From Nocardiopsis sp. CNR-923 (GTDB lineage: Bacteria > Actinomycetota > Actinomycetes > Streptosporangiales > Streptosporangiaceae), in NCBI RefSeq assembly GCF_001942255.1, contig NZ_MKKC01000079.1, positions 1 to 57,486 of the forward strand: a DNA stretch of 57,486 nucleotides, given 5' to 3'. The first letter of the stretch is position 1; every line of letters begins with the position of its first letter. Below are positions 44,954-55,105 of the stretch, in pieces. Position numbers and translations under genes: made by a program. Under the pieces are notes generated by a model that had not been told where the DNA came from, made no database searches, and saw only the letters and a list, made by a program, of their open reading frames with translations.

Positions 44954-45040
44954 GGCGCGTTCGGGTGCCCTGATTCCTTACATGAGGAAGGTCCCGCCCC
45001 TTAGCCTGACGGTGCGACCTGATCAGGAAGGGACAGGACC

Positions 45041-46269
45041 ATGCCCCATGATGGTACCCCGCGACTCTCCCTCACCTTCGGCCAGCGCGTGCGCCGCTTC
45101 CGCGAGCGCAACGGCCAGACCCGCGCGGTTCTGGGCGGCCTCGTCGGCCGTTCCGCGGAGTGGGTGAAGGGCATCGAGACCGGTCGACTCAAGACCCCCC
45201 GGCTCCCCCTGTTGCTGCGTCTCGCCGAGGTCCTCGGCATCGATGACCTCGCGGAGCTGACCGGCGAGGAACGTCTGTCCGCCGCGACGTACACCAGGGC
45301 CGCACACGACGCGCTCCCCGCTGTGCGGGACGCCCTGACCACGTATCGGCTCACCGTGTCCGACTCCGAACCGCCAACGGTGCCGGAACTGCGCGAACGC
45401 GTCCGACAGGCTTGGCAACTCTGGCACGGGAACCGCGACCACCGAACGCGCGTGTCCATGGTGCTGCCCGAACTCCTCGCCGATCTTCGGCACGCCGTGC
45501 GCGTACACGAGGGTGCTGACCGGCGGCGCGCCCTGGTCGCGCTCGCTGAGACGTACCACCTGGCACAGCTCTACCTCAGCTTCCAGCCCGCGCCGGAGCT
45601 GGTGACGCTGACCGGTGACCGCGCCATGGCGGCGGCCCAGGATGCCGACGACCCGCACGCCATGGCGGTCGCGGCCTGGTACACGAACCACGTGTTCCGC
45701 GACGCCGGGGAGCGGCACGAGGCGCGCGTGGACCTGGCGATGAGCGCCGCCAGCTTGCTCGCCCCGGAGCACGGGCCGGAGGATCTGGCGCGGTGGGGTC
45801 TCCTCCACCTGGCGGCGGCCTGTCCTTCGCGAAGGTCGGCCGGAGCGGCGAGGCATGGCACTACTGGGACCGTGCGGACGGCGCCGCCCGCCGTCTCGGC
45901 GACCGGTACTCGCACCCCTTCCTGATCTTCGGCCGTGGCATGGTCGACGCCTACGCCATCACCATGAACAACGACCTCATGTGCGCCGGTACAGCTGTCA
46001 GCATGGCGGAGCGCATCGACCTCGCGCCGATGCCGTCGGCGACGCGCCGGAGCTTCCACATGATCGAATCGGCGCGCGCCCACAGCCTGCAGGGCGAGAG
46101 CATCGCTGTCGTGCATTTGCTGAAGAAGGCCTACGACGTGTCTCCCGAGACGGCGAGGTTCAACCGGTTCACGCGGTCGGCCGTGATGGACCTGTCGACT
46201 TCGGCCAGTGCGATGATCCGCGACGACGTGCGGCACCTGGCGCGCAAGATCGGAGTGCAGGCGGCGTAG
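45041..46269 (+). CDS. XRE-family transcriptional regulator (one frameshift)
   Basis: This regulator of about 409 aa has an N-terminal XRE helix-turn-helix (LTFGQRVRRFRERNGQTRAV, VGRSAEWVKGIETGR) and a long TPR-like helical C-terminus, as in the many Streptomyces/Nocardiopsis XRE proteins located next to small proteins. The frame changes near 45819; adding one C to a CC run joins LLHLAAA to LSFAKVGRSGEAWHYWDRADG. ATG 45041 has AGGAAGGGACAGG upstream. It probably controls the downstream small genes through the palindrome at 46295. Confidence 0.87.
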
Positions 46270-46294
46270 GGGGTACGGGTTGTACCTGTCGGCG

Positions 46295-46317
46295 AGGGGG
46301 TAGCGACGCTACCCCCT
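46295..46317. promoter_or_regulatory. 23-bp inverted repeat between XRE gene and small genes
   Basis: AGGGGGTAGCG and CGCTACCCCCT are perfect 11-bp arms around one A. About 17 bases further on, TCTAGCGTCAGG resembles the sequence CTTAGCCTGACGG found before the XRE gene itself (near 45001), so both may be promoters of one type. The repeat is a likely binding site for the XRE protein, or could serve as the XRE terminator. Confidence 0.5.
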
Positions 46318-46416
46318 TCGTCGTGTCCAGCCTTCTAGCGTCAGGCATGACAGACCCCGGCGAGCCGGTCGGACGGCTCCCGGGGCATGGCCACCAGCTA
46401 ATGAGGAGCTGATGAC

Positions 46417-46524
46417 GTGCACACCCTACTGCGGCGACGATCGCGACGCGTCCGCGCCTACGTGCTGCACCTCGAACTCGCCACCCTGCTCCGGCAGGCG
46501 CTGGCCCTGGGGGTGGGCCGATGA
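46417..46524 (+). CDS. Small basic protein, 35 aa
   Basis: GTG 46417 is preceded by GAGGAG at eight bases. The product runs from MHTLLRRRSRRV to ALALGVGR, is highly basic at its start and helical (LHLELATLLRQAL). Its stop overlaps the next gene's ATG (ATGA at 46521-46524), which supports real translation. I recognise no family. Confidence 0.5.
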   Translation: MHTLLRRRSRRVRAYVLHLELATLLRQALALGVGR

Positions 46525-46727
46525 ACGACGACCTGGACCCCGACCTGTACACCTACGCCGCCGAGGCCGCGCGCATCGTGGGAGTCCACTCCACCACCCT
46601 GCGGGAGTGGGAGCGCCGGGGCATCATCCGATGCCTGCGCACCCCGGGCAACTGGCGGATGTTCCGCCTCGGCGACCTGTACAACCTCCGCGACATCCGG
46701 CAGGACGAACAGGAGGCGAAGCGGTGA
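46521..46727 (+). CDS. MerR-like/excisionase-type small DNA-binding protein
   Basis: This 68-aa protein is a single winged helix-turn-helix: LYTYAAEAARIVGVHSTTLR, then EWERRGIIRCLRTPGNWRMF. This is the MerR/BldC/excisionase type, lacking any effector domain. It is translationally coupled to the 35-aa ORF upstream and to a GTG (GTGA) downstream. It may be a local regulator or recombination directionality factor; the nearest integrase remnant is 46 kb away. Confidence 0.8.
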   Translation: MNDDLDPDLYTYAAEAARIVGVHSTTLREWERRGIIRCLRTPGNWRMFRLGDLYNLRDIRQDEQEAKR

Positions 46728-46774
46728 ACGCCGCGGACCTCCAGTACCTCACCCGGCGGACCCCCACCCTGCGG
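46724..46774 (+). pseudogene. Start of a third coupled small ORF, [13 protein letters not shown] off at the eda gene
   Basis: GTG 46724 overlaps the previous stop (GTGA) and reads [19 protein letters not shown], then runs straight into the end of the convergent eda gene, where the frame is only a shadow. A coupled start with a plausible first 17 codons suggests a gene truncated by a rearrangement at about 46775. The call is weak because so little remains. Confidence 0.3.
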
Positions 46775-47412
46775 TCAGCCGCGCAGGGCCGCCGCCTCCC
46801 GCGCCAGGGCGGTGATCTCGTCCCACTTCCCGGACGCCACCAGGTCCGCCGGGGTCAGCCAGCTGCCGCCCACGCACCCCACGTTCGGCAGCGCCAGGTA
46901 GGTCGGCGCCGAGGCGGGCGTGATGCCGCCGGTCGGGCAGAAGCGCACCTGCGGCAGGGGCCCGCCCAGCGACGTCAGGAACGGCGCCCCGCCCGCCGCC
47001 TCCGCCGGGAAGAACTTCAGCTCCGAGACGCCGCGCTCCAGCAGCGCCATCGCCTCGGACACCGTGCTCACGCCGGGCAGGAACGGCAGCCCGGTGTCGG
47101 CCATCGCCGCCGCCAGGTCGGGCGTGCACCCGGGGCTGACGAGGAACCGCGCCCCCGCCCCGGCCGCCGCGGCCGCCTGTTCCGCGCCCACCACCGTGCC
47201 CGCGCCCACCACGGCCTCGGGCACCTCGCGGCGATCCGCTCGATCGCCGCCAGCGCGGCCGGGGTCCGCAGGGTCACCTCGATGCCGGGCAGACCGCCCG
47301 CCACCAGCGCGCGGGCCAGCGGCACCGCGACCTCCGCGTCCGAGACCACGACCACCGGCAGCACCGGGGCCAGGTCGAGCACGTCCGCTCCCGAGCGGGG
47401 GATCGTCGTCAT
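46775..47412 (-). CDS. eda: 2-keto-3-deoxy-6-phosphogluconate aldolase (one frameshift)
   Basis: This 212-aa class I aldolase splits KDPG to pyruvate and glyceraldehyde 3-phosphate in the Entner-Doudoroff pathway. The signature [19 protein letters not shown] holds the catalytic Glu, and the Schiff-base Lys is in [13 protein letters not shown]; the phosphate loop is CPTGGITP. The frame breaks near 47227; one G restored to a G run joins RIAAE to [13 protein letters not shown]. It is the last gene of zwf-edd-eda, 64 bp after edd. Confidence 0.92.
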
Positions 47413-47476
47413 CTGTCGTCTCCAGGGTCGATTCGTCGGAGTTCACGGCACCGAGGCGCCGGCGGCGCGCAGGGGG

Positions 47477-49296
47477 TCAGACGCCGAAGACACCCGCGCC
47501 CGCCTCAGCCGGACCGACCGCGCCGCGCAGCGCGGCGAACAGCTCGCGGCCGGTTCCGACGGAGGAGTCCACCGTCGGCTGGGCGGACTCACGGCCGCTC
47601 AGGTCGGCCAGCACCTCCAGTGTGCCCGCCACGGCGTCGAGCCGGATGACGTCGCCGTCGCGCACGTACGCCAGCGCGCCGCCCGCCTCGGCCTCCGGCG
47701 AGACGTGGATGGCCGCGGGCACCTTGCCGGACGCGCCCGACATCCGCCCGTCCGTCACCAGCGCCACCTTCTGCCCCCGGTCCTGGAGCACCGCCAGCGG
47801 CGGGGTCAGCTTGTGCAGCTCCGGCATGCCGTTGGCGCGCGGGCCCTGGAACCGGACCACGGCCACGAAGTCACCGGTCAGCTCACCGGCGGAGAACGCC
47901 GCCTGGAGTTCGGCCTGGTCGCCGAAGACCCGCGCAGGGGCCTCGACGACGTGCCGCTCCGGGGCGACCGCCGACACCTTGATCACCGCGCGGCCCAGGT
48001 TGCCCGAGAGCATGCGCAGACCGCCGTCGGCGGCGAAGGGCTCCTCCACGCCGCGCAGGACGGTCGTGTCCGCGCTCTCCTTGGGCCCGTCGCCCCACGT
48101 CAGCGTGGCCCCCTCCAGGATCGGGGACTGCCGGTACCGACCGAGACCCGGCCCCGCCACCGTGCGCACGTCCTCGTGCAGCAGACCGCCGTCGAGCAAC
48201 TGTCCGATCAGGTAGGCCATCCCGCCCACCTCGTGGAACCGGTTCACGTCGGCGGCGCCGTTGGGGTACATGCGGGTGAGCAGCGGCACGACCTCGGAGA
48301 GCGCCGCGAAGTCGTCCCACGTCAGCTGGATCCCGGCGGCGCGCGCGATGGCCACCAGGTGCAGGGTGTGGTTGGTGGAACCGCCGGTGGCGAGCAGCGC
48401 GACGACGGCGTTGACGATCGCCCGCTCGTCGACCTGCTCACCGACCGGGGTGTAGTCGTCCCCGAGCGCGGTGTGCGCCAGGACCCGGCGTCCGACCTCG
48501 GCGGTCAGCGCCTCGCGCAGCGGCGTGCCCGGCTGCTCGAAGCTCGCCCCGGGCAGGTGCAGGCCCATAACCTCCATGAGCATCTGGTTGGAGTTCGCGG
48601 TCCCGTAGAACGTGCAGGTCCCGGGCGAGTGGTAGGCCGCGGACTCGGCCTGGAGCAGGTCCGTGCGGCCGACCTCGCCCTCGGCGAACTTCTGCCGGAC
48701 GCGTGCCTTCTCCTTGTTCGGCAGGCCCGAGGGCATCGGCCCGGCGGGGACGAAAGCCACGGGCAGGTGGCCGAAGGACAGCGAGCCGATGAGCAGGCCC
48801 GGCACGATCTTGTCGCACACGCCGAGCATCAGGGCGGCGTCGAACATCTCGTGCGAGAGCGCGACGGCGGTGGCCATCGCGATGACGTCCCGGCTGAACA
48901 GGGACAGCTCCATACCCGGGCGCCCTGGGTGACGCCGTCGCACATGGCGGGCACCCCGCCCGCGAACTGGGCGACGCCGCCCCCCTCGGCCACGGCGGCC
49001 TTGATGATCGCGGGGTAGGCCTCCAGCGGCTGGTGCGCGGAGAGCATGTCGTTGTACGCGGAGACGATCGCGACGTTGGGCGTGACGCCGCCGGCGAGCG
49101 CGAGCTTGTCGGACACGCCACAGGCGGCGAAACCGTGCGCCAGGTTCGCGCAGCCGAGGGCGGACCGGGCGGGGCCCTGGCCCGCGGCCTCGGCGATCCT
49201 GGCCAGGTACGCCGACCGGGTCTTCGCGCTGCGCTCGGCCAGGCGCGCGGTGACCTCGGCGACGACGGGACGGACTTCGGTGGTGTGCGCGGTCAT
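47477..49296 (-). CDS. edd: 6-phosphogluconate dehydratase (one frameshift)
   Basis: This 606-aa iron-sulfur dehydratase of the IlvD/Edd family makes KDPG from 6-phosphogluconate. Family motifs are [40 protein letters not shown] and [18 protein letters not shown]. Around 48924 the frame shifts; adding one G to a GGG run joins GVTQGRPG to [19 protein letters not shown]. The start ATG 49296 overlaps the zwf stop (ATGA). The length is normal once repaired. Confidence 0.93.
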
Positions 49297-50774
49297 CGGG
49301 GCTGCTCCTCTTCGTACCACGTCCGGCCGGTGCGGCCGATGAGCCGTTGCGCGCCCGCGGGGCCGGCGCTCCCGGCAGGATAGGTCTCGGGGGTGGTGCT
49401 CTGGCCGTTCCAGGCCTCGATGATGGGATCCACCCAGCGCCACGCGGCCTCGACCTCGTCGCGCCGCATGAACAGGGTGGAGTCCCCGGCCAACACGTCC
49501 ATCAGCAACCGCTCGTAGGCCTCGGGCGAGCGGGTGGCGAAGGTGTTGGCGAAGCTCAGCTCCAACGGGACCGGGCGCAGCCGCAGCGCTCCGGCGCCGG
49601 GCGCCTTGGCCAGCATCGTCAGGTGGATGCCCTCGTCCGGCTGGAGTCTGATGACGAGGCTGCCCGCCCCGGACAGGGTGTTGGTCCCCGGGAAGATCGT
49701 GTGCGGGACCTCGCGGAAGCGGATCACGATCTCCGAGCGGTCGTGCGCCAGGCGCTTGCCCGTGCGGAGGTAGAAGGGGACACCCGCCCACCGCCAGTTG
49801 GCGATCTCGGCGCGCAGTGCGACGAAGGTCTCGGCGGTGCTGGTGGGCGCTCCGCCCGGCTCGTCGAGGTAGCCCGGGACCCGCGAGCCCTGGACGGTTC
49901 CGGCGACGTACTGGCCGCGCACCGCGTCCTCGGCCACACGTTCGCCGGTCAGGGGTCGCAGGGACTGGAGGACCTTGAGCTTCTCGTCGCGGACGGCCTC
50001 GCGGTCGTAGGTGGCCGGGGGCTCCATGGCGGTCAGGCACAGCAACTGGAGCAGGTGGTTCTGGACCATGTCCCGCATGGCGCCGGAGGTGTCGTAGTAC
50101 CCGCGGCGGCCGCCGACGCCGACGGTCTCGGCGGCGGTGATCTGGACGTGGTCGATCCAGCGGGAGTTCCACAGGGGTTCGAGGAAGACGTTGGCGAACC
50201 GCAGGACGAGCAGGTTCTGCACGGTCTCCTTCCCCAGGTAGTGGTCGATCCGGTAGGTCTGCGACTCGTCGAAGACCGCGCCGACGGCGTCGTTCACCTC
50301 GCGGGAGGAGGCCAGGTCGCGTCCGAGGGGCTTCTCCATGACGACGCGGGAGCTCGGGGTGACCAGTCCGGCCTCGCTGAGGCCCCGGCAGATGGAGCCG
50401 GAGATCATCGGCGGGACGGCGAGGTAGAAGACGCGGTCGCGGTCGCCGCCCAGGGCGTCGGCCAGGTCGGACCAGCCGGAGGGGTCCCCGCCGACGTCGA
50501 CCGTCACGTGGGACAGACGGCTGAGGAAGCGCGCGAGCACGTCGGGCTCGGCGACCTGGACGGCGTGGTGTCCGCCCACCGCCGCCGCGGCCTTGTCACG
50601 CAGGTCGGCGTCGGTCAGCCCGTCGCGGGAGACGGCGACCACGCGTGTTTCCCCGCCCAGGTGACCGTCGCGGTCCAACAGGTAGAGGGAGGGCAGGAGT
50701 TTGCGCATGGAGAGGTCGCCGGTACCCCCGAAGACCACCAGGTCAGTCGGTCTGGGCGCGGACTGCTGCGACAT
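49293..50774 (-). CDS. zwf: Glucose-6-phosphate dehydrogenase
   Basis: This 493-aa enzyme oxidises glucose 6-phosphate to the lactone with NAD(P)+. It has the cofactor loop [17 protein letters not shown] and the active-site motif [16 protein letters not shown]. It leads the zwf-edd-eda operon, which together supplies the Entner-Doudoroff route. The promoter is shared with the divergent ROK regulator in 50775-50988. The length and motifs are complete. Confidence 0.95.
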   Translation of the reverse strand: MSQQSAPRPTDLVVFGGTGDLSMRKLLPSLYLLDRDGHLGGETRVVAVSRDGLTDADLRDKAAAAVGGHHAVQVAEPDVLARFLSRLSHVTVDVGGDPSGWSDLADALGGDRDRVFYLAVPPMISGSICRGLSEAGLVTPSSRVVMEKPLGRDLASSREVNDAVGAVFDESQTYRIDHYLGKETVQNLLVLRFANVFLEPLWNSRWIDHVQITAAETVGVGGRRGYYDTSGAMRDMVQNHLLQLLCLTAMEPPATYDREAVRDEKLKVLQSLRPLTGERVAEDAVRGQYVAGTVQGSRVPGYLDEPGGAPTSTAETFVALRAEIANWRWAGVPFYLRTGKRLAHDRSEIVIRFREVPHTIFPGTNTLSGAGSLVIRLQPDEGIHLTMLAKAPGAGALRLRPVPLELSFANTFATRSPEAYERLLMDVLAGDSTLFMRRDEVEAAWRWVDPIIEAWNGQSTTPETYPAGSAGPAGAQRLIGRTGRTWYEEEQPR

Positions 50775-50915
50775 GTTCGGGCTGCTCCGTCGAAAGAGGA
50801 GGTCGGGAGGCGGGGCGCGCGCCGTGGGATGCGCGGGGGTGAACCCCGGTGGAACCCGTGACCGGTTCCACCCGGCACTTCCGACCTTAAGCCCGACTAT
50901 GGTAAAAAACCAAGC

Positions 50916-50932
50916 ACACTTCAGAACACTTC
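50916..50932. promoter_or_regulatory. Direct repeats in the zwf/ROK intergenic region
   Basis: ACACTTC occurs at 50916-50922 and 50926-50932, spaced exactly 10 bp, within the only AT-rich part of the 214-bp divergent region. Same-face repeats one helical turn apart may be a binding site for the adjacent ROK regulator. TTTACATAA beside it could be part of a promoter. Confidence 0.35.
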
Positions 50933-50988
50933 TTTACATAACCTCCCATCCATCCCGGTACCGTCGAAACGCGATGATTCAATGAGGC

Positions 50989-52175
50989 ATGGCTAGAACC
51001 CCTGGACGCTTGTCCTCGACGGCCACCAGCGGCCACATCCTGGAGATGATCCGCACCGGCGCGGCCACCAGCAGGTCGGAGATCGCGCGCACGACCGGTC
51101 TCTCCCGCCCCACGGTCGCCCTGCGCGTCACGGAGTTGATCGAGAGCGGACTGGTCGTCGAGGGGACGGGAGCCGTCTCCAGCGGGGGTCGGCCGCCCAC
51201 GCTGCTGGAGTTCAACGCCGCCAGCGGCCTCATCCTCACCAGCGCCCTGGGAATGGCCCGGAGCCAGGCCGCCGTGTGCGATCTGGACGGCCGGATCCTG
51301 GTCCGCACCCCGGGCTCCCCGGACATGGAGCAGGGGCCGGAGGTCACGGTGCCCTGGCTCCTCGACACCTGGACCGAGCAGCTCGCCGCTCTCGGCCGCG
51401 ACCCCTCCGACGTGCGCGGCGTGGGTATCGGACTGCCCGGCACGGTCGAGTTCCAGGCGGGCCGCGCCGAGGACCGCCCCGCCCTGGGCAAGTGGGCCGG
51501 CGTCCCACTCGCCCCGCTCGTCGCCGAAAGCTTCCCTGTGCCCGTGACGGTGGACAACGACGTGAACGTCATGGCCCTCGGCGAGCACATCGCGGGCGGG
51601 CACGGCCCCGCCGACGACATGATCTTCGTGAAGGTCTCCACCGGCATCGGCGCGGGACTGCTGTCCGGCGGCCGCATGCTGCGGGGCGCCTGGGCGCGGC
51701 CGGGGAGATCGGACACATCCCCGTCCGCGACGGCGGCGGACTCCCCTGCCGCTGCGGCAACACCGACTGCCTGGAGGCGGTCGCCGGCGGCCGGCGGCTG
51801 CTGGAGGGCGCCGCGGCGGGCGGCCGCCGCCTCGACGGGCTCAAGGAGTTGGTGGCCCTCGCGCAGGAGGGCGACCCGGTCGCGGTCACCCTCGTGCGGG
51901 ACGCCGGCCGACGACTGGGAGAAGTGCTCGCCGGAGCGGTCAACCTGCTCAACCCCGAGGTCATCGTGCTGGGCGGCGATCTGTCCGAAGCCTACGACCA
52001 CCTGGTCGCGGGCGTACGCGAGATCGTCTTCCAGCAGTGCACGGCCCTGGCCACCCGCCAGTTGCGCGTGGTGCCGAGCGCGCTGTGGGACGAGGCGGGC
52101 GTACGCGGGTGCGCGGCGATGGTGATCGAGGAGATCCTGTCGCCGGAGGCGGTGAACAAACTCCTGGCCGGATGA
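50989..52175 (+). CDS. ROK-family transcriptional regulator (one frameshift)
   Basis: This 395-aa protein has an N-terminal winged helix (SEIARTTGLSRPTVALRVTEL) and a sugar-kinase-like ROK domain with VDNDVNVMALGEH, STGIGAGLLSGG and the zinc motif CRCGNTDCLEA. ROK regulators sense sugars and control sugar metabolism genes. The frame changes near 51693; one G added to GGG joins MLRGAWG to AAGEIGHIPVRDGGG. It diverges from zwf-edd-eda and probably controls that operon. The start at 50989 has GAGG too close for a classic site; it may be leaderless. Confidence 0.9.
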
Positions 52176-52223
52176 GCGTGTGCGACAGCGGCCGGCCGAG
52201 GCCGCTCCGGGCTCGCGCGTTCT

Positions 52224-52244
52224 CTGTCCACAGCCTGTGGACAG
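52224..52244. repeat. 21-bp inverted repeat resembling paired DnaA boxes
   Basis: CTGTCCACAG and CTGTGGACAG are perfect 10-bp arms around one C, about 50 bp after the ROK gene. Each arm resembles the actinobacterial DnaA box (TTGTCCACA). It may instead be a terminator hairpin. The rest of 52176-52504 shows no gene. Confidence 0.35.
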
Positions 52245-52504
52245 CGAGGTTTGCGCCCCCCGCACGGCCGGGCAGGCCATGAGAGTGAGGAATCTCCCCC
52301 TCACTCCCAGCACCGAATCGATTACGGCGAGGCGCGACCTGACCTGCGGCGACACCGTTGCCGACACGCGCCGTGCACCTGCTGGCACTTGACAAGCACG
52401 CCCGCGGTGCCGAATAGTCGCCCAGCACCCGGTCCCTCCCGCACACCTCCGCTCACCCCCATGACCGCGCCCCGTGCGGACCGCCGCCCGGAAAGGCACT
52501 CACA

Positions 52505-53167
52505 GTGTTAGAAAACAACCCCCTCTTGCTCGTCCTGTTGGGCGCCGCAGTCAGCCTGGTCACCAGCGTCGTCGTGACCGCCGTCCAGGCCCAGCTCATC
52601 CGCCGCGACGGGGTGCGCAACGCCTCCCGTTCCTCCGCCCGCAGCCTGACCAGCGCGTTCATCGCCGAGCGGGACGCCCAGGACGCCACCCAGAGCTTCC
52701 TCGCCGAGGCCGAGCTGACGGTCATGGCCATGACCGACCGCAAGACCCGCGACAGGCTCCGCGACGTCATCCGCCTCCTCCGCGAGCGCGAACTCCCCGA
52801 GATCGAGGAACTCAGCGGAGTCAAGTCGGCGCGCGCCCGGCAGCTACTGTGCGACCACGCGCTGGAGGTCCTCGGCGCACACCTGCGCGCCGAGCGCCTG
52901 CCCGAGGTGCCCGCCCAGGTCCGCAAGATGCTGAGCGTCGAGGAGGAGGCGCTCAGCATCCACGCGGGTGAGACGCCCAAGCCCGGCGAGCCCATCGCCA
53001 AGGCCCAGGTCACCCCCCGGCCCCGGCACAACGCCACCGGCAAGGCCGCGTCCCGCAAGACGGCCAAGAGCTCCGCGAAGAGCGGGACGACCACCCGGTC
53101 CGCCAAGAGCGGCGACACGGCCACCGACGCGGAGACCGAGAAGGACAGCGCCTTCTGGGACGACTGA
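52505..53167 (+). CDS. Membrane-anchored protein with basic Lys/Ala/Thr-rich tail, unknown
   Basis: This 220-aa protein has an N-terminal membrane helix (LLLVLLGAAVSLVTSVVVTAV, residues 7-27), a central charged helical region (about 40-150, probable coiled coil) and a low-complexity tail (SRKTAKSSAKSG, TRSAKSG) ending DSAFWDD. I do not recognise the family. The start is GTG 52505, and the second codon is TTA (52508-52510), the rare Leu codon read by the bldA tRNA, so expression may be limited to late growth. Confidence 0.75.
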   Translation: MLENNPLLLVLLGAAVSLVTSVVVTAVQAQLIRRDGVRNASRSSARSLTSAFIAERDAQDATQSFLAEAELTVMAMTDRKTRDRLRDVIRLLRERELPEIEELSGVKSARARQLLCDHALEVLGAHLRAERLPEVPAQVRKMLSVEEEALSIHAGETPKPGEPIAKAQVTPRPRHNATGKAASRKTAKSSAKSGTTTRSAKSGDTATDAETEKDSAFWDD

Positions 53168-53618
53168 CGGACCCCGTCGACGCGTGGGCCGCACCCCGCG
53201 TCGTCGTGCCGGATCCGTCCACGGATCGTCGAAGACCCGCGCATTCGGCGGGTCGAACGTGATCAACGCGGCCCAGGATGCGAGAGTCGATCGCAGCAGC
53301 GTCAATGGACGACCACCCGGCGAAGAAACTGTGCGGCGCAATTGTGGTCAGTGACCCCGCGCGCGGACAACCGGAACGCGCGGCCGACGGCTTCTTCGCC
53401 TAGGATCACTGACACGCGCGGACACACCGGGATCCGACCGTTTCCCGGCCCGTCCGCCGCCCCGGGACCGACAGCCCCTCCCCCAGGCCCTCCCGGATCC
53501 CGCGGCGACCCGCGCCCGCTCTCCGCGTCCCCTCCTCTCCCCCCAGGACACGGATGTGCGCCCCACCGCGAGCCGGCGGCCATGACCTGCCGTCGGCCGA
53601 ACTCACCGAGGTTGCCCG
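53168..53618. other. Intergenic region upstream of the LCP gene
   Basis: No gene is seen. TAGGAT at about 53401-53406 could be a -10 box; I found no matching -35. GAGG lies seven bases before the LCP start. Confidence 0.35.
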
Positions 53619-54860
53619 ATGCGCGACGACACTTCCTCCGCCGACACCGGTGCGGAGGCCCCGACCGCTCCACCTCCCGTGCGCCGCCGATGGCGCCGCG
53701 CCCTCCTGTGGGCCGCCGCGGGCGTCGCCGTGCTGCTGGCCGGGGGGGTGGGGACCGCCTACGGCTACTACAGCTCCCTGCGCTCGGGGATGGTCCAGCA
53801 CGATCTGAGCGCGGTGCTGGAGGAGGAGGACCGCCCGGACCGGCTCAACGACGCGGTCAACATCCTCTTCATGGGCGCCGACGGGTACGAGGAGGGCACC
53901 ACCGCCTACAGCCGGGAGTTCGAGGGTGAACGCTCCGACGCGCTGATGCTCGCGCACGTCTCCCCCGGCAACGAGGGCGTCTCCGTGATCAGCTTCCCGC
54001 GCGACTCGCTCGTCATACTCCCCGACTGCGCCCCCTACGGCCAGTCCGAGGGCACCAGCGGCTACTTCGGCATGATCAACGCCGCGATGTTCCACGGTGG
54101 CCCGCCGTGCGTCGTGCGCACCGTCGAGTCGCTGACCGGCATCCGCGTCGACCACTTCGTGCACCTGAGCTTCATGAGCTTCCGCGACGTGGTCGACGCC
54201 ATCGGCGGCGTCGAGATGTGCATCCCCGCACCGATGCGCGACGAGCGCTCCGGGCTGGACCTGGAGGCGGGGCAGCAGATCCTCGACGGCGACGACGCGC
54301 TGTCCTTCGTACGGGCGCGGTACGAGATCGGCAACGGCGGCGACATCGGCCGCATCGACCGTCAGCAGATGTTCCTCGGCGCGCTCGCCGAGCAGGTGGG
54401 TCGGCGCGAGGTCCTCACCAGCCCCTCCCGTCTCAACGGTCTCCTGAACGCGGTGGCCGAGAACAGCGCCACCGACCAGGACCTCACCCTCGACCGCATG
54501 CTCTCCATCGCGGTCACGCTCGCCGACGTCGATCTGTCCGACATCGAGTTCCACACCGTGCCGTGGTACCAGGCGCCCTACGACCCCAACCGGATCCTGT
54601 GGGACGAGGCGCGGGCCGCCGAGCTGTTCACGGCCGTGCGCGAGGACCGGTCGCTGCCCGCGCACCTGGCGGCGGACGAGGTCGGAGCCCCCCGCGATAC
54701 CGTGGAGTCCGCCGCGCCCGTCGCGGTCCCGGAGACCGCCGCCTCCGGCGTGGGGGGAATCGACGGGGAAGAACCGTCCACCGCGCCCTTCGAGGGCCGC
54801 GACGCGACCGCGAACCCGTGCGTCGACGGTTTGGGCTTCGGCACCGGCCAGGCGAGCTGA
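53619..54860 (+). CDS. LytR-CpsA-Psr (LCP) family protein
   Basis: This 413-aa membrane-anchored enzyme has one helix at about 27-47 (ALLWAAAGVAVLLAGGVG) and the LCP domain (about 80-235): VNILFMGADG, VISFPRDSLV, GYFGMINAAM, DHFVHLSFMSFRDVVDAIGG and SFVRARYEIGNGGDIGRIDR with the catalytic Arg residues. LCP proteins attach teichoic acids or arabinogalactan-like polymers to peptidoglycan from lipid carriers. The C-terminal about 60 residues are variable. ATG 53619 has GAGG upstream; a hairpin terminator follows. Confidence 0.93.
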   Translation: MRDDTSSADTGAEAPTAPPPVRRRWRRALLWAAAGVAVLLAGGVGTAYGYYSSLRSGMVQHDLSAVLEEEDRPDRLNDAVNILFMGADGYEEGTTAYSREFEGERSDALMLAHVSPGNEGVSVISFPRDSLVILPDCAPYGQSEGTSGYFGMINAAMFHGGPPCVVRTVESLTGIRVDHFVHLSFMSFRDVVDAIGGVEMCIPAPMRDERSGLDLEAGQQILDGDDALSFVRARYEIGNGGDIGRIDRQQMFLGALAEQVGRREVLTSPSRLNGLLNAVAENSATDQDLTLDRMLSIAVTLADVDLSDIEFHTVPWYQAPYDPNRILWDEARAAELFTAVREDRSLPAHLAADEVGAPRDTVESAAPVAVPETAASGVGGIDGEEPSTAPFEGRDATANPCVDGLGFGTGQAS

Positions 54861-54960
54861 GCCAGGGGACGCTTCCCCGAACCGGCCAGGAGCGCCGGGA
54901 CGTCCCGACCCGCTCTTTGTCTCCGTCGTCCGGAGCCGCCCCGGCCCCGAACACGGACGA

Positions 54961-54992
54961 CGCGGCCCCGGACTGGCTCGTCCGGGGCCGCG
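54961..54992 (+). terminator. Hairpin terminator after the LCP gene
   Basis: CGCGGCCCCGGAC (54961-54973) and GTCCGGGGCCGCG (54980-54992) form a perfect 13-bp stem with a 6-nt loop, 100 bp after the LCP stop. There is no T-run. Confidence 0.7.
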
Positions 54993-55105
54993 CTGGCCTC
55001 AGGCGGCGGGAACACGCGGTCTCCGCCGGTTCGCGCCGGGAACCCCCACAGTTCTGACCGGCGCCGCCGTCGGCGGACGGGTTCCGCTCACCGCCCGAGG
55101 CCCTG

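Noticed and set aside
46412..49018. An 868-codon open frame on the plus strand
   Set aside because: It is the antisense shadow of eda and edd; its product is Arg/Gly/Pro-rich with no domain, and the edd and eda motifs are clear on the other strand.
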